In this document: in pieces, positions 15,019 to 23,399 of the stretch
Layout: every line of letters begins with the position of its first letter
How positions within the stretch are numbered: position 1 is the first letter of the stretch
Source of the DNA: Candidatus Poseidoniaceae archaeon
GTDB lineage: Archaea; Thermoplasmatota; Poseidoniia; Poseidoniales; Poseidoniaceae
Assembly: GCA_022424925.1 (NCBI GenBank)
Contig: JAKMGM010000159.1
Location: 1 to 25,307 of the forward strand
Length of the DNA: 25,307 bases
Reading direction: 5' to 3'
Made by a program: the position numbers and the translations under genes
The notes under the pieces: model-generated
Told to the model about the DNA's origin: nothing
The model's database searches: none
What the model saw: only the letters and a program-made list of their open reading frames with translations

Positions 15019-16208
15019 CCAAATCGCTCCGAAATGTACTTCATTTGATCGATGAATTGTTCTGCTTCGTCCATGGTGTTGTACAGGTAAAACGAGGCAC
15101 GGACTGTACCGGATATACCGAGCCGGTGAAGCAACGGTTGGGCACAGTGATGGCCCGTTCGTACAGCGATGCCTCGTGCGTCGAGCAGATGTGCGAGGTC
15201 TTCGCTTTGAATGCCGGGATGTAGGAAGGAAACCACAGCACTGTCTTTTGCTTCGTGACGTCCATAAACTGTAATGTCCATTGAACGAAGTTGCTCAGCA
15301 ACCCAACGTGCGATTTCAATGAGCCGATTGTGCTCTTTTTTGAGGTCAAGTGCTGCGAGCCAGTCCAAAGCAGCACACCAACCAACCGCTTCGGCGATTC
15401 TCGGCGTACCGGCTTCAAACTTGTGTTCATTGGTTTGGTAGGTTGACCCGTTCACTGTCACCGTTTCGATCATGTCTCCGCCGCCCATGAACGGCTGCAT
15501 TGTTTCAAAAACTTCAGGCCGGATGAGGAGCGCACCAATACCGGTCGGACCACACATCTTGTGGGCGGAAAAAGCCATGAAATCAGCTTCCGACGCTTTG
15601 AAATCGATACGCTCATGAGGGACGCCTTGGGCAGCATCAATCAGAACCAACGCACCGTTTTCATGGGCAAGATGCGTGATTTCTTCAAGAGGGTTGCGAA
15701 CGCCGAGCACATTTGATGTGTGGACAACGCATACCAACTTGGCATTGTCAAGTGAGGCTGCATAAACTTCCATGTCGAGTGTGAAATCTTCCAAGACGGG
15801 GACATAGCGTAACTCGATACCTCGCTCTTCTGCGAGCATTTGCCACGGAACGATATCGGAATGGTGTTCCATTTCAGTGAGGACAATTGCATCGCCTTCG
15901 TTGAGATTTGCCCGACCCCATGCATGCGCAACGAGGTTGATGGCCTCCGTGGTTCCGCTCGTGATAACTGCACGCTCGGCACTGAACCATTGCTTGAGTT
16001 GTTGCCTGCACGCTTCGTAGCCTTCGGTCGCTTCACCTGCAAGCGTATGCACAGCTCGGTGGACGTTGGAGTTCGATGAAGAATAGTACTCGCTCATCGC
16101 ATCCAAAACGACTTGTGGTTTTTGCGTGGTTGCTGCGTTGTCGAGATAGACAAGCGGGTAACCATTTATCTCTCGTTTGAGAATCGGAAAATCATCACGC
16201 AAAGCCAT
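15015..16208 (-). CDS. sufS: Cysteine desulfurase SufS
   Basis: PLP enzyme that takes sulfur from cysteine and forms a persulfide for SufE. The 397-residue protein (from the chosen ATG) has DFPILKREINGYPLVYLDNAAT at its N-terminus (shown in part by DNAATTQKP), HTSNVLG, the PLP lysine K217 in FSAHKMCGPTG, and the active-site cysteine C355 in RTGHHCAQP, which marks the SufS/CsdA (type II) group. The frame extends to an ATG at 16232 inside sufD, but AGGTGA at 16214-16219, 5 bases before the ATG at 16208, favours the shorter form. It follows sufD by 5 bases and overlaps sufE by 4. Confidence 0.93.
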   Translation of the reverse strand: MALRDDFPILKREINGYPLVYLDNAATTQKPQVVLDAMSEYYSSSNSNVHRAVHTLAGEATEGYEACRQQLKQWFSAERAVITSGTTEAINLVAHAWGRANLNEGDAIVLTEMEHHSDIVPWQMLAEERGIELRYVPVLEDFTLDMEVYAASLDNAKLVCVVHTSNVLGVRNPLEEITHLAHENGALVLIDAAQGVPHERIDFKASEADFMAFSAHKMCGPTGIGALLIRPEVFETMQPFMGGGDMIETVTVNGSTYQTNEHKFEAGTPRIAEAVGWCAALDWLAALDLKKEHNRLIEIARWVAEQLRSMDITVYGRHEAKDSAVVSFLHPGIQSEDLAHLLDARGIAVRTGHHCAQPLLHRLGISGTVRASFYLYNTMDEAEQFIDQMKYISERFG

Positions 16209-16213
16209 GGCAA

Positions 16214-16219
16214 TCACCT
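16214..16219 (-). promoter_or_regulatory. Shine-Dalgarno of sufS containing the sufD stop codon
   Basis: AGGTGA on the minus strand; its last three bases are the sufD TGA stop (16214-16216). It lies 5 bases upstream of the ATG at 16208 and decides the sufS start. Confidence 0.6.
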
Positions 16220-17254
16220 TTTCAATTCGCATTCCAAATGAACCGTCAGTCGAGTTCTCATCTCTTCGAGCAGATGCTTGTTTGTAATGTTCGAGAACGC
16301 ATCGTAGAGGAAACCGTTGACAATAACGGACTCTGCTTCATCCGGAGAGAGACCTCTCGACATGAGATAGTGCAACTGTTCGGTATCGATTGGGGCACTC
16401 GCTGCACCGTGTGCCGCAGATACATCATCTGCAAGCACCTCCAATTCGGGTATAGCTTCCGCACGGGCTTTCTTCGAAAGCAGGAGGTTTCGGAACACTT
16501 GGGATGCGTCGGATTTGTTAGCTCCCTCCGCAATAGTGAGGAGTCCTGTTCCGATAAAATGGCTGTTGCCTCCGCATGCTGAATTCATGACTAAATCAGA
16601 TTGTGTATGGCCGTGATGGTGGTGAATTTCGACGTGCTCATCATCGTGACGTGACCCGTCGGCATTGATTGTAATCGATTGTCGGACAGAAGAGCCTGTT
16701 CCGTTCAAAGAAGTGCGTATATCTGATTTGCAGCGGAAACCTCCGACAGATAACGTGGCGTGCTCAAGCGATGCGTCACGGGCAATGTCCCAGTTTTCGC
16801 AACGCAGAAACTTCGTGTTCGAATCCAATTCGTTAATGAAACCGAATGCGAGATGCGCATTTGGATGGAGGGTACCGGTGACGTGTACGCCAACCCATTC
16901 TGGTTCACCTGATATGTGGAGAAATACGACAGCAGAGCCTTTGACATCAAGGTGCAAATGTCCAACAGCAACATGCCCTGAAGCACGAGCATTGATGTGA
17001 ATTGGTTCTGATTCGTTGTGAAGTGAAAGTTCAGAGGACGAGCCACCAGCTGCTTGAAGGAAAGCACGAGCTATATCGCCTTGGGGTTGCATCGATGGAG
17101 TACGGGGAATGACCGTTTTGCCTCCAACTGCAGAAAAAACAACTTCGTCTGCATCGGGAACGGCGTCGGTGGTCGATGGATGAATCCGAGACCAGGGTGT
17201 GTAGCGCCAAAGATGTTCAGAACGGGAAGGTATTGGCATTTGATGGTACATCAT
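16214..17254 (-). CDS. sufD: Fe-S cluster scaffold subunit SufD
   Basis: Forms the SufBC2D scaffold complex with SufB and SufC. At 346 residues it is shorter than E. coli SufD (423). The N-terminus has SEHLWRYTPWSRIHP (SufD-like RTE-WRYT pattern). The middle is a beta-helix region with many His (VEIHHHHGHTQSDLVMNSAC at about 220-240), and the C-terminal block TEQLHYLMSRGLSPDEAESV followed by VNGF is the shared SufB/SufD end that binds SufC. The ATG at 17254 overlaps the sufB stop as ATGA; a second ATG follows immediately. Confidence 0.9.
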   Translation of the reverse strand: MMYHQMPIPSRSEHLWRYTPWSRIHPSTTDAVPDADEVVFSAVGGKTVIPRTPSMQPQGDIARAFLQAAGGSSSELSLHNESEPIHINARASGHVAVGHLHLDVKGSAVVFLHISGEPEWVGVHVTGTLHPNAHLAFGFINELDSNTKFLRCENWDIARDASLEHATLSVGGFRCKSDIRTSLNGTGSSVRQSITINADGSRHDDEHVEIHHHHGHTQSDLVMNSACGGNSHFIGTGLLTIAEGANKSDASQVFRNLLLSKKARAEAIPELEVLADDVSAAHGAASAPIDTEQLHYLMSRGLSPDEAESVIVNGFLYDAFSNITNKHLLEEMRTRLTVHLECELKR

Positions 17255-18657
17255 CCAATGGAACCCTCCATCTCCAACTCCAACAACTTGTTGAGTTCGA
17301 CTGCGTATTCCATGGGAAGTTCTCGAGTGAATGGTTCAAAGAATCCGTTGACAATAAGCCCCATTGCTTCTTCTTCGCTGAAACCACGGCTCATCAGGTA
17401 AAACAATTGGTCACTGGACACTTTGGAAACACTGGCTTCGTGTTCAAGATCTGAGGTCGAATTACCAATTTCCATGGTCGGGTAGGTGTCGGAACGGGAG
17501 TCGGAGTCGAGAATAAGTGCGTCGCATACAACCTTTGAGCGACAGCCGGTGGACTTTGGCGTAACTTGCAACAACCCTCGGTACGAGGAACGACCACCGT
17601 CTTTTGATATCGATTTCGAGAGGATGTTTGATGTCGTATTGGATGCAAGATGGTGAACTTTAGCACCGGTGTCTTGATGTTGGCCCTTACCAGCATACGC
17701 AACCGAGATGACTTCTGCGTGGGCTCCCTCGCCCTTGAGGAGAACTGAAGGGTACTTCATGGTCAGTTTGGAACCGATGTTTCCGTCAACCCATTCAACA
17801 GTAGCGTTTCGGTGGGCAACAGCTCGCTTGGTAACCAGATTGTAAACATTGCTCGACCAGTTTTGAACGGTCGAGTATCGGATTTTTGCACCGTCCATAG
17901 CGATGAGTTCAACTACAGCAGAGTGCAGTGAATCGGTCGAGTAACTCGGGGCAGTACAGCCTTCAACATAGTGAACAGAGCTCCCTTCATCAGCGATGAT
18001 GAGTGTTCGTTCAAATTGCCCCATGTTTTTTGCATTGATGCGGAAATACGCTTGTACAGGCATTTCCACATGAACTCCCTTCGGAATGTAGAGGAATGAA
18101 CCGCCAGACCAAACAGCAGTGTTCAGGGCAGAGAACTTATTGTCACTGTGGGGAATGACCGTTCCAAAGTACTTCTTGACAATCTCAGGATACTGCTTAA
18201 GTCCAGAATCCATGTCGAGGAAAATTACACCCTGCTCTTCAAGGTCTTCTCGAATGGAATGGTAAACGGCTTCGGATTCATATTGCGCAGTTACACCGCC
18301 AAGCCATTTCTGTTCCGCATCAGGGATGCCGAGGCGGTCAAACGTATTCTTAATGTCATCAGGTACATCATCCCATGACTTTTCTGTCTTGTCCGACGAA
18401 CGTAGGAAATACGTGACGTTTTCGAAGTCAATCATGTTGAGCAGTGAACAATTACCCCATTCGGGCATGACACGCTCCACAAAATGGCGGTAAGATTTGA
18501 CGCGGATATCGGTCATCCACTCAGGCTCATTCTTCAGTTCTGAAATGTCGCGAACGACTTGTTCAGTTAGCCCCTTATCGAAGCGAATGGTTGAGTTTTC
18601 AGGGTCGTGAAACCCGTATTTGTAATCGCCAATGAGTTCTTGTGCATCGTCCGTCAT
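17251..18657 (-). CDS. sufB: Fe-S cluster scaffold protein SufB
   Basis: Core scaffold on which the 4Fe-4S cluster is built. At 468 residues it matches the family length (about 470-495). It shows SELKNEPEWM near the start, FGTVIPHSDNKFSALNTAVW, SGGSFLYIPKGVHVEMPVQ, HYVEGCTAPSYSTDSLHSAV (with the conserved cysteine of the beta-helix core), the RSSYRGLLQV region, and the C-terminal SSDQLFYLMSRGFSEEEAM then VNGF block. The start is supported by GAGGTGAT 4 bases upstream, which overlaps the sufC stop. The stop overlaps the sufD start. SufB is the most universal member of the operon in archaea. Confidence 0.96.
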   Translation of the reverse strand: MTDDAQELIGDYKYGFHDPENSTIRFDKGLTEQVVRDISELKNEPEWMTDIRVKSYRHFVERVMPEWGNCSLLNMIDFENVTYFLRSSDKTEKSWDDVPDDIKNTFDRLGIPDAEQKWLGGVTAQYESEAVYHSIREDLEEQGVIFLDMDSGLKQYPEIVKKYFGTVIPHSDNKFSALNTAVWSGGSFLYIPKGVHVEMPVQAYFRINAKNMGQFERTLIIADEGSSVHYVEGCTAPSYSTDSLHSAVVELIAMDGAKIRYSTVQNWSSNVYNLVTKRAVAHRNATVEWVDGNIGSKLTMKYPSVLLKGEGAHAEVISVAYAGKGQHQDTGAKVHHLASNTTSNILSKSISKDGGRSSYRGLLQVTPKSTGCRSKVVCDALILDSDSRSDTYPTMEIGNSTSDLEHEASVSKVSSDQLFYLMSRGFSEEEAMGLIVNGFFEPFTRELPMEYAVELNKLLELEMEGSIG

Positions 18658-18661
18658 ATAA

Positions 18662-18667
18662 TCACCT
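18662..18667 (-). promoter_or_regulatory. Shine-Dalgarno of sufB overlapping the sufC stop codon
   Basis: AGGTGA on the minus strand, within TGAGGTGAT; the sufC TGA is 18667-18669 and the sufB ATG begins 4 bases after the site, at 18657. Confidence 0.6.
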
Positions 18668-19410
18668 CAAGCAGAGACCTCTAGCCAGTCATAGCCTTTG
18701 TCTTCGAGTTCTAAAGCCAATTCAGGACCGCCTGTTCGAACAATCACACCGTCAATCATGGCGTGAACATAATCCGGTTTGACTAAATCGAGGAGTCTCT
18801 GGTAGTGCGTAATAATGAGGCAGGCCGAATTTTCGGCAACTTCGTTGATTCCCTGCGCAACGATTCGCAATGCATCGATATCGAGGCCTGAGTCTGTCTC
18901 ATCGAGAAGAGCCAAATGGGGTTGAAGCAACAGCATCTGAAGGATTTCCAAACGCTTCTTTTCGCCACCGCTAAATCCGTCATTGACATACCGAGAGAGG
19001 AAACTCTTGTCCATCGATAGTTGCTCCATCGCTGCGTTTAGCTCCTTGCGGAAGGCTCGACCTTTGGGGGGATTTTCACGGACTGAGGCAACCGATTTCT
19101 TAAGGAATGTACCAACCTGCACACCGGGAATGGCAGCGGGATACTGGAAGGAGAGAAACATCCCCGCCCGAGCACGTTCAAAAACCTCAAGTTCTTCAAG
19201 TGGTTGACCTTTGAAAAAGATACTTCCGGAGGTCACCTCGTAAGCGGGGTGGCCCATAACAACGTTCGCAAGCGTGGATTTACCAGCACCGTTCCGACCC
19301 ATGATTGCATGAATCTCTCCACGGTTGATGGTGAGGCTCAAACCGTTGATAATGGGCGTGCCTTCGACACTCACATGGAGATTTTCGATTCGTAGGATTT
19401 CATCTGCCAT
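18667..19410 (-). CDS. sufC: Fe-S assembly ATPase SufC
   Basis: Cytoplasmic ABC-type ATPase of the SufBC2D complex. In 247 residues: Walker A GRNGAGKST at 38-46, the SufC-specific FLSFQYPAAIPGV segment, signature FSGGEKKRLEI, Walker B LALLDETDSGLD (SufC pattern DETDSGLDIDAL) and H-loop IITHYQR. It is the first gene of the suf operon. The ATG at 19410 is preceded by GGTGAGG with a short spacer, so I prefer it over the in-frame GTG at 19419. TTGATAAAG on the minus strand (about 19443-19451) could be its TATA box, giving a leader of about 10 bases. Confidence 0.95.
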   Translation of the reverse strand: MADEILRIENLHVSVEGTPIINGLSLTINRGEIHAIMGRNGAGKSTLANVVMGHPAYEVTSGSIFFKGQPLEELEVFERARAGMFLSFQYPAAIPGVQVGTFLKKSVASVRENPPKGRAFRKELNAAMEQLSMDKSFLSRYVNDGFSGGEKKRLEILQMLLLQPHLALLDETDSGLDIDALRIVAQGINEVAENSACLIITHYQRLLDLVKPDYVHAMIDGVIVRTGGPELALELEDKGYDWLEVSA

Positions 19411-19464
19411 CACCCTCACCTGCTCTACCCTCGCGTAACTCCTTTATCAAGTGGTGTAATTGCA

Positions 19465-19492
19465 GTCGATACCGGTCACTGCGTTGATACCG
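19465..19492. repeat. 10-bp direct repeat in the sufC / NifU-like divergent region
   Basis: GTCGATACCG at 19465-19474 recurs as GTTGATACCG at 19483-19492, one mismatch, 18 bases start to start. It lies in the 125-base region between the divergent sufC and NifU-like genes and just upstream of the putative sufC TATA box, a plausible place for a regulator of Fe-S genes. Confidence 0.4.
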
Positions 19493-19535
19493 TGTTCAAG
19501 CCATAGTTGAAGAGGAATGGACGGGAGGGCATTGC

Positions 19536-20000
19536 ATGACCGAAGATGACTTGGTAGCCAAATACGCAGCAGAGGCAAAGGCAGCAATGTCTGCCGAAGC
19601 GAGCCGCCGTATCGAGGAGATGACGGACCCTGTTGCAGAAGAACGGTTGCGGAGCACTTCATTGTTGAAATTCATAGGAGGTGCTGAATTTGTACCCGCA
19701 CTGCTCGCACGCCTTGGCGATGTACGAGCAGCGCTTGACGGACACGGGGGGGGAATCGCTGTGACAACCCTCGATTGGGCGGAAGGGCAAGACGCTCAAC
19801 TTGATTTGGTGCTGGATTTGACTGGAGCATGCTTGTCGTGTGGAGCGGCGCCTGGAACCCTTGACGGCGTCAAAAACGATTTAGAAAACGACAGCGAAAT
19901 CGCTCGAATACGCTTTTCTTCCGCCTTACTCGACACATTTGATGAACTCGGCAGAGAATTCATTCTTGCGCACGGCTCCGTTGAATTTGTCGAATCGTAA
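19536..20000 (+). CDS. NifU C-terminal-domain Fe-S scaffold/carrier protein
   Basis: A 154-residue protein whose central region (about 60-125) is a NifU C-terminal (Nfu) domain: VRAALDGHGGGIAVTTLDW, then the cluster-ligating CLSC (C99, C102) and GAAPGTLDGVKNDL. Nfu proteins bind a 4Fe-4S cluster between two monomers and deliver it to target enzymes. Here the domain is flanked by a helical N-terminal extension of about 55 residues (Glu/Ala/Arg rich) and a C-terminal tail of about 30 residues, both without recognised motifs. It is divergent from the suf operon across 125 bases and may share regulation with it. It precedes tgtA by 48 bases on the same strand. Confidence 0.85.
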   Translation: MTEDDLVAKYAAEAKAAMSAEASRRIEEMTDPVAEERLRSTSLLKFIGGAEFVPALLARLGDVRAALDGHGGGIAVTTLDWAEGQDAQLDLVLDLTGACLSCGAAPGTLDGVKNDLENDSEIARIRFSSALLDTFDELGREFILAHGSVEFVES

Positions 20001-20048
20001 GTCACCTTTGACGGATGGGTTGAAACATGCGTAGTGTAGCGTTGAAGC

Positions 20049-22322
20049 ATGGGCGCATGGAGAGATGGCCGTAGAGACGACCCTGCACCGTGCCGGGAAA
20101 ACGACACTGGCTTGTTTGAAGTCACCGTTCGAGACGGACGAGCGAGATTAGGTCGTTTGCATACGCAGCACGGGGTTCTGGAAACACCAGCCTTACTCCC
20201 CGTAATCAATCCAAACATCCGAACAATCGAACCACGAGAAATGTGGGACAGATACGGGATTGGCGCTCTCATTACCAACTCGTACATCATTTGGAAGCAT
20301 GAGGAGCTCAAACAAACAGCCACAACAGAAGGCATTCATGCATTGCTGGACTTCCCAGGAGTCATCATGACCGATTCAGGAACGTTTCAGGCGTATGTCT
20401 ACGGCGATGTCGAAGTCGGCGTCGAGGAAATCGTAGATTTTCAACGAAGCATAGGCGTTGATATCGCTACGATGCTTGACGTATTCTCGCGCCCGGACAT
20501 GAACGAAGAGCAAGTCAGAGCGTGTGTTCGAGAAACTATTGAACGTGCGGCTGCCAGCGTTCATGCTGCTCAAGGCACTATGCTCAATGGTCCCATACAG
20601 GGAGGACTGTTCAAGCATCTGCGTACAGAATCTGCAAAGGGCATGGGTGATTTTGACTTTGCCATTCACCCAATCGGAGGTATAGTTCCGGTCATGGAGC
20701 GTCATTTGTACAAAGATTATGCTAAAATAATGATGGCATCAATCCCGCATTTGCCTCCTCATCGTCCAGTTCATATGTTTGGATGCGGTCATCCTATGTT
20801 GTTTCCGATGTCGATTGCATTAGGAGCGGATTTGTTTGATTCAGCAGCGTATGCGCTGTTTGCTCGCGACGGCCGATTACTGACACCGTGGGGGACTCAA
20901 AAACTCCAGACACTCACTGAGTGGCCCGAGCGAATGCCGTGTGTTGCTGAATACACACCTGCGGATGTTCGTGCTCTCGGCAAAAAAGAAATGACAGCCC
21001 ACCTTGCTCGGTACAACCTTGAAGTGACCTTGGCGGAACTCGACCGATGTAAACAAGCGGTTCGTGACGGAACAATTTGGCGACTTGCTGAACGGCGAAG
21101 TCATCAACATCCTGCTCTGAGAGAGGCGTTTCTTTGGCTTTCAACCAGCCCGCACAACGCAAAACTCGACAAGCAATTTCTCGAAGAAATGGTGCTCGAT
21201 GACAGAGATGCTGCCAAGGATATTGACCAGCACGCCGGTGAGTGGGAAAATGCGTGGAACTGGATTGTCGAATCGCAAGAATCACCGCGGAAGGGCGGTG
21301 AGCCGTGGGGGGGCGACGATACGAATGTCCGACCGCATGTCGATGCAGCCAAGAAAGCACTTCGGAAGCGTTGGAAGCCCCGCACTATCGAAGCCCGTGG
21401 GAGCGACTCAGTCCTTGTTGCCTACGGAAGTTCTGGACCGTGGAGGGAGCGTCTAAGCGATTTGATGGTTCGCTTACAACACCACTGCCCGGGTCTTGAA
21501 GTCATGATTCAAACCCCGATAGGGCTCCTCCCTTATTCGTTAGAAGACCTCAACCCATTCACGCACATTGACGGGCCGCAATGGCTCTGGCGACGGCGGC
21601 CAAACCCGTTGTTGATTCGTCAAGAGTTGCAGCATTTCGGCATGCAAGAACGAAGAATCGTTCTTGTCGACCTTCTCGGTGACGGCGTCCAGTCTCGCGC
21701 AATGGCTGCGCTTCACCATGCTGGTGTACTTGATGGCACCACAGACGACGATGCGAGCGGCCGTGCGCTTGAAACCGTAAACAGAACTGCAGCGAAAGAA
21801 ACCCTTCAACGTCGTCATGTCGCTGACAAGATGGTCGTGTTACTCAACGCTCGACAAGAATGGGTCGATGAATTGCTCGAAGGTTCGACCTGTGTGGTCA
21901 ACAGACTTGGTCGAGTGAAGAATACCCTTCTGCACAACGGCGTTCACATCGTTAGCCCTCGTCTCACCGATGGAGGCCTTTCGCTTACCGACGGGGGTGC
22001 CAGTGTATTTCACAACGCTCGAACACTACCAGCGCCATCAGCGTTTGAACGCTCCAATGAAGACCATACCTCAAATGGCCCAGCATGGATCGTAGTCAAT
22101 GAAGATGCAGAGCCTTTCATACGGCAGGGACGTAATGTCTTTCACGGCTTCATTGTTGCTTGTGATGAATGGATTTCTCCAGGAAAAACTTGCCTCATCG
22201 TCAACAGGACGGGGGACCTCCTCGGCCATGGTGTATCCAACGGAACGCTTGAAGACATGAAATCTTTCAAGAAAGGCGTGGCTGTAAAAACTCGTGGCGG
22301 CATTCGACTTGAAGACCAGTGA
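20049..22322 (+). CDS. tgtA: Archaeosine tRNA-guanine transglycosylase (arcTGT) with PUA domain
   Basis: Exchanges guanine-15 of archaeal tRNA for preQ0 on the way to archaeosine. The 757 residues hold a TGT barrel (about 20-345), an arcTGT/ArcS-like middle (about 455-580, with TPIGLLPYSLEDLNPF near 495-510) and a PUA domain (about 675-757, FIRQGRNVFHGFIVACDEWI through GVAVKTRGG). Catalytic D109 (MTDSGTFQAY) and D264 (FDSAAYALFARDG) are present. The structural zinc site is not: where archaeal enzymes have CXCXXC before YTP and a His 20 residues after the Tyr, this protein has only C298 and Y322. An insertion-rich linker (about 345-455) makes it longer than typical (about 580-650). The ATG at 20049 is the only one near the start; no clear Shine-Dalgarno. 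Family is certain; activity without zinc is an open question. Confidence 0.93.
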   Translation: MGAWRDGRRDDPAPCRENDTGLFEVTVRDGRARLGRLHTQHGVLETPALLPVINPNIRTIEPREMWDRYGIGALITNSYIIWKHEELKQTATTEGIHALLDFPGVIMTDSGTFQAYVYGDVEVGVEEIVDFQRSIGVDIATMLDVFSRPDMNEEQVRACVRETIERAAASVHAAQGTMLNGPIQGGLFKHLRTESAKGMGDFDFAIHPIGGIVPVMERHLYKDYAKIMMASIPHLPPHRPVHMFGCGHPMLFPMSIALGADLFDSAAYALFARDGRLLTPWGTQKLQTLTEWPERMPCVAEYTPADVRALGKKEMTAHLARYNLEVTLAELDRCKQAVRDGTIWRLAERRSHQHPALREAFLWLSTSPHNAKLDKQFLEEMVLDDRDAAKDIDQHAGEWENAWNWIVESQESPRKGGEPWGGDDTNVRPHVDAAKKALRKRWKPRTIEARGSDSVLVAYGSSGPWRERLSDLMVRLQHHCPGLEVMIQTPIGLLPYSLEDLNPFTHIDGPQWLWRRRPNPLLIRQELQHFGMQERRIVLVDLLGDGVQSRAMAALHHAGVLDGTTDDDASGRALETVNRTAAKETLQRRHVADKMVVLLNARQEWVDELLEGSTCVVNRLGRVKNTLLHNGVHIVSPRLTDGGLSLTDGGASVFHNARTLPAPSAFERSNEDHTSNGPAWIVVNEDAEPFIRQGRNVFHGFIVACDEWISPGKTCLIVNRTGDLLGHGVSNGTLEDMKSFKKGVAVKTRGGIRLEDQ

Positions 22323-22361
22323 TGCGTAACATACCGTGCCATAGTTCAAAGAGCGCCTTAC

Positions 22362-22388
22362 TCCTCTTTCGTTTAAGGGGGAAGAGGA
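22362..22388 (+). promoter_or_regulatory. Possible hairpin covering the ribosome site of the ABC operon
   Basis: TCCTCTT at 22362-22368 is the exact complement of AAGAGGA at 22382-22388, which directly precedes the ATG at 22389; the loop is 13 bases and contains GGGGG. In the 66-base gap after tgtA this could mask the start site of the first ABC ATPase. It is a short stem and may be chance. Confidence 0.3.
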
Positions 22389-23399
22389 ATGGACAGCGAC
22401 TTGGTCATAAAAACCACGAATCTAACCAAATCATATGGCCCCCACGTAGCACTCAACAAACTCAACATTTCGGTACCACACGGAGCAACTGGGCTTCTTG
22501 GGCCGAACGGGGCTGGTAAGTCTACATTTTTGAAAACAATCCTCGGGCTGATACAGGCGACTGAAGGCGAAGGCAAGGTACTCGGACTTGACATACGAAC
22601 AAAAGGGGATGAAATTCGTTCACGAATTGGCTACATGCCTGAGTACGATTCTCTCAACCCCGACATGGAAGCGATTCACCAAGTCCGTTATTCAGGAGAA
22701 TTACTCGGAATGAATCCCATCATTGCACAAGCCCGAGCACATGAAACCTTGCAATATGTTGGACTCGGTGAACAGCGGTATCGCAACATTGGAAGTTATT
22801 CAACCGGCATGAAGCAAGCTACAAAATTGGCTTGCGCCTTGATTCACGACCCTGAACTTATCATCGCTGACGAACCATCGAACGGCCTCGATTTAGCTGC
22901 TCGCAACCACATGATTGAAACGCTAACCAATACCGTTCAACTTGGCAACCGTTCGGTGCTCATGGCATCACACTTGATGGACGATGTCGAACGTGTGTGT
23001 GACAACTTTATCTTGCTGCACAAGGGCAAACTTGCTGCTCAAGGTCGTATTGAAGACCTCAAGGGGTTTGACAGAGAAATAGAAATCCACGTGTGGGGCG
23101 GAGCGTCACGACTGTATGAGGCGATGACGGACAAAGGAATGAGTGTGCGACGTGAGGGTAGGGTCATGCGCATTCTGCACGAAGACGAAGATACAACCTC
23201 TGCCATCCTTGGGTGCGCTGCGGAAGTTGGTGCTCAGATTCGAAGGATGCATGAATACGAAGCCTCCTTGGAAGACTTGTTTCTCTCAATCATGGAAAAC
23301 TTGGGGTACGAGGTCAAATCAAGCGATGATTTACTGGCATCTCCAGCCGAGGCACGCAAAGTAGACGCACCCGAACACATGGGCGGTGGCGCTTCATGA
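22389..23399 (+). CDS. ABC-2 type exporter ATP-binding protein (first copy)
   Basis: Cytoplasmic ATPase of an export-type ABC system. In 336 residues: Walker A GPNGAGKST at 38-46, Q-loop region YMPEYDSL, signature YSTGMKQ, Walker B LIIADEP then SNGLD, and H-loop MASHLMDD. The C-terminal 100 residues beyond the ATPase fold (IEIHVWGGASRLYEAMTDKG onward) resemble the extension of CcmA/NosF-type ATPases. The stop overlaps the permease start as ATGA. The cargo is unknown; neighbours give no clue. Confidence 0.88.
   Translation: MDSDLVIKTTNLTKSYGPHVALNKLNISVPHGATGLLGPNGAGKSTFLKTILGLIQATEGEGKVLGLDIRTKGDEIRSRIGYMPEYDSLNPDMEAIHQVRYSGELLGMNPIIAQARAHETLQYVGLGEQRYRNIGSYSTGMKQATKLACALIHDPELIIADEPSNGLDLAARNHMIETLTNTVQLGNRSVLMASHLMDDVERVCDNFILLHKGKLAAQGRIEDLKGFDREIEIHVWGGASRLYEAMTDKGMSVRREGRVMRILHEDEDTTSAILGCAAEVGAQIRRMHEYEASLEDLFLSIMENLGYEVKSSDDLLASPAEARKVDAPEHMGGGAS

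Noticed and set aside
19796..20335. Minus-strand frame of 179 codons
   Set aside because: It is antisense to the NifU-like and tgtA genes, Ser/Pro-rich as expected for a shadow frame, and has no motif.
20914..21360. Minus-strand frame of 148 codons inside tgtA
   Set aside because: Antisense shadow of a strongly conserved gene; composition rich in Arg, His and Ser with no domain pattern.
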